Source of the DNA: Armigeres subalbatus
Taxonomy: Eukaryota; Arthropoda; Insecta; Diptera; Culicidae
Direction of reading: 5' to 3'
Assembly: GCF_024139115.2 (NCBI RefSeq)
Contig: NC_085140.1
Coordinates: 423,410,283 to 423,474,282, forward strand
Length of the DNA stretch: 64,000 nucleotides
How positions within the stretch are numbered: the stretch's first letter is position 1; each line of letters begins with the position of its first letter. The notes beneath the pieces were generated by a model. That model did no database searches. It was not told the DNA's origin and worked only from the letters and a program-made list of their open reading frames with translations. Below are positions 63,072 to 64,000 of this stretch, piece by piece. The translations under genes were made by a program, and so were the position numbers.

Positions 63072-63426
63072 ATGAAGGTAAGTAAATTATTTCCAGTTAA
63101 TACTTTCTGTTCTAACGTATTTTTCCATTTTTATTCAGTGCATCATTGCAATTATCCTGACGGCCGTAGTATTCGTCACTGCTGAAGATTACGTCTATCC
63201 GTACCCCTACTATGCACACTCTGGTTCCTCCGTAGTTCCACTGCATCATGTTCTGCCACTCTCTGTTTATCACCCAGTGGTTGTCTCACCGGCCCATACC
63301 GTCGTGTCTCAACCAGAAGCTCGCTATAGGGCTGCCAATTTGGGCGCCGTGCATGATGCTCCGCTTCCTGGACACGCCGTTTCACAGCTGGCACTGAATT
63401 TGGAGCCGGCTAGAGGTGTTTTGTAG
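63072..63426 (+). CDS. small secreted cuticular-like protein, member 3 (two exons)
   Basis: Exons 63072-63077 (Met-Lys) and 63139-63426, with a 61-bp intron GTAAGT...CAG. 97 residues. The signal peptide begins MKCIIAIILTAVVFVTAED. A short Tyr/Pro/His-rich body follows without the YAAAPV repeats of the 30-32 kb genes. The end EARYRAANLGAVHDAPLPGH and LNLEPARGVL is shared with them. A diverged, shorter member of the same family; the conserved C-terminal segment probably defines it. Confidence 0.87.
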
Positions 63427-63707
63427 CAATATTACTGGGTTGATATATGAAATGCAAGATTTGAACAAAACCGTTGATGTTAATAAATTCGAAAAATGCC
63501 TTGCTTTCTCGCTTTGCTTATTGGGTCCAAAAAATTCAATTGACAGGCTTTTCCTAGGTAATATAAAGAATAAATTCTGGTCAATAACTAATCTTTTGTT
63601 TGCATACTTATGGAACATGGTAATTATGAAGAAGAGTATTGCCGCATGCAGAAGGACAATTATTACGAATATGTAATATTTTCAAAATTGTGTTCGACGC
63701 TTTGAAA

Positions 63708-63713
63708 AATAAA
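63708..63713 (+). terminator. possible poly(A) signal of the 63072-63426 gene
   Basis: AATAAA at 63708; another AATAAA at 63482 is closer to the stop. Either could be used. Confidence 0.4.
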
Positions 63714-63745
63714 ATACACCTATACGTCATTTGAACAACTAGAAC

Positions 63746-63751
63746 TTTATT
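63746..63751 (-). terminator. poly(A) signal of the partial gene at 63832
   Basis: AATAAA on the minus strand in GAGAGAGTCAAATAAAG, the same context as behind the 31730-32301 gene. Confidence 0.6.
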
Positions 63752-63831
63752 TGACTCTCTCGGATTTTGTGATGACTAAATTCGCAATTTTCAGTGCCAT
63801 AGTTCAGATCAGGTACTTATAGCCAAACGCT

Positions 63832-64000
63832 TCAAACGGTTCCCGCAGCTGGTTCCAGATTGAGCGACTGCTGTGAGATGGCGTGTCCAGCGAGTGGGGC
63901 ATCATGGACGGCTCCTCGGTTAGCGGCCACATAGCGTGCTTCCTTCTGGGCAATGACGGCCACCGTTGGCTGGGCAACGACGGTAGCAACTGGAGTGGCC
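63832..64000 (-). CDS. Ala/Pro/Val-rich cuticular-like protein, member 4 (C-terminal part; runs off the window)
   Basis: The minus-strand frame from the window edge to the TGA at 63834-63832 gives the last 55 residues: ATPVATVVAQPTVAVIAQKE, then EARYVAANRGAVHDAPLAGH and LNLEPAAGTV. This is almost identical to the end of the 31730-32301 protein. Its start lies beyond 64000. The frame is clean, and the 3' untranslated region resembles that of the 31730 gene. Tail to tail with the 63072 gene. Confidence 0.87.
   Translation of the reverse strand, partial: ATPVATVVAQPTVAVIAQKEARYVAANRGAVHDAPLAGHAISQQSLNLEPAAGTV

Overview
The window is animal nuclear DNA, most likely from a culicine mosquito of the Aedes type. 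It is AT-rich and packed with transposons. It carries Feilai-like tRNA-derived SINEs and RTE, LOA, I, L1-like, BEL/Pao and Ty3/Gypsy retroelements, plus many short terminal-inverted-repeat elements. The only host genes I can support are six small secreted, cuticle-type genes, each with a two-codon first exon (Met-Lys) and a short intron. The species assignment is an inference from repeat content and gene style.

Layout. 1-9.3 kb: two paralogous Trp/Tyr/Gly-rich cuticular-like genes (15-424 plus; 8774-9185 minus) about 8 kb apart. Between them lie an inverted pair of tRNA-like sequences (994-1947), SINE pieces, a decayed LOA-like non-LTR element (about 2830-7195) split by a 422-bp MITE, and two copies of a foldback element.

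9.7-28 kb: a nest of insertions. A decayed BEL/Pao element (minus strand, about 10.25-27.96 kb) is split by an RTE element (11806-15376, 13-bp target duplication) and by Gypsy element A (16829-26976). Element A is itself split by a 422-bp MITE, a 711-bp foldback element and Gypsy element B (20988-25950, identical LTRs, 5-bp target duplication).

28-36.4 kb: non-LTR fragments, a divergent pair of Ala/Pro/Val-rich cuticular-like genes (30371-30948 minus; 31730-32301 plus), a short Helitron-like element (33642-34032) and degenerate tandem repeats.

36.45-48.4 kb: the most unusual block. Inverted hAT-like ends (CAGCGGTTCTCAACCT) with near-identical 8-bp flanks enclose about 12 kb. Most of it is a satellite of a 23-bp unit able to form a hairpin. 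The satellite holds three copies of a 393-bp hAT-type MITE and an L1-like retrotransposon (43362-47783) with a 19-bp target duplication taken from the satellite.

48.4-64 kb: MITEs, a TA microsatellite, a non-LTR 3' fragment, a second broken RTE copy (about 51.65-55.44 kb) split by a 1094-bp TA-flanked element, and an intact Gypsy element C (56670-60971; 1285-codon gag-pol, identical LTRs, 5-bp duplication). A 78-bp-arm hairpin follows, then two more cuticular-like genes (63072-63426 plus; a partial one from 63832 minus).

The host genes read as a small cuticular gene cluster, with paralogs in both orientations, spread apart by successive transposon insertions. I saw no rRNA, CRISPR or bacterial-type operons.
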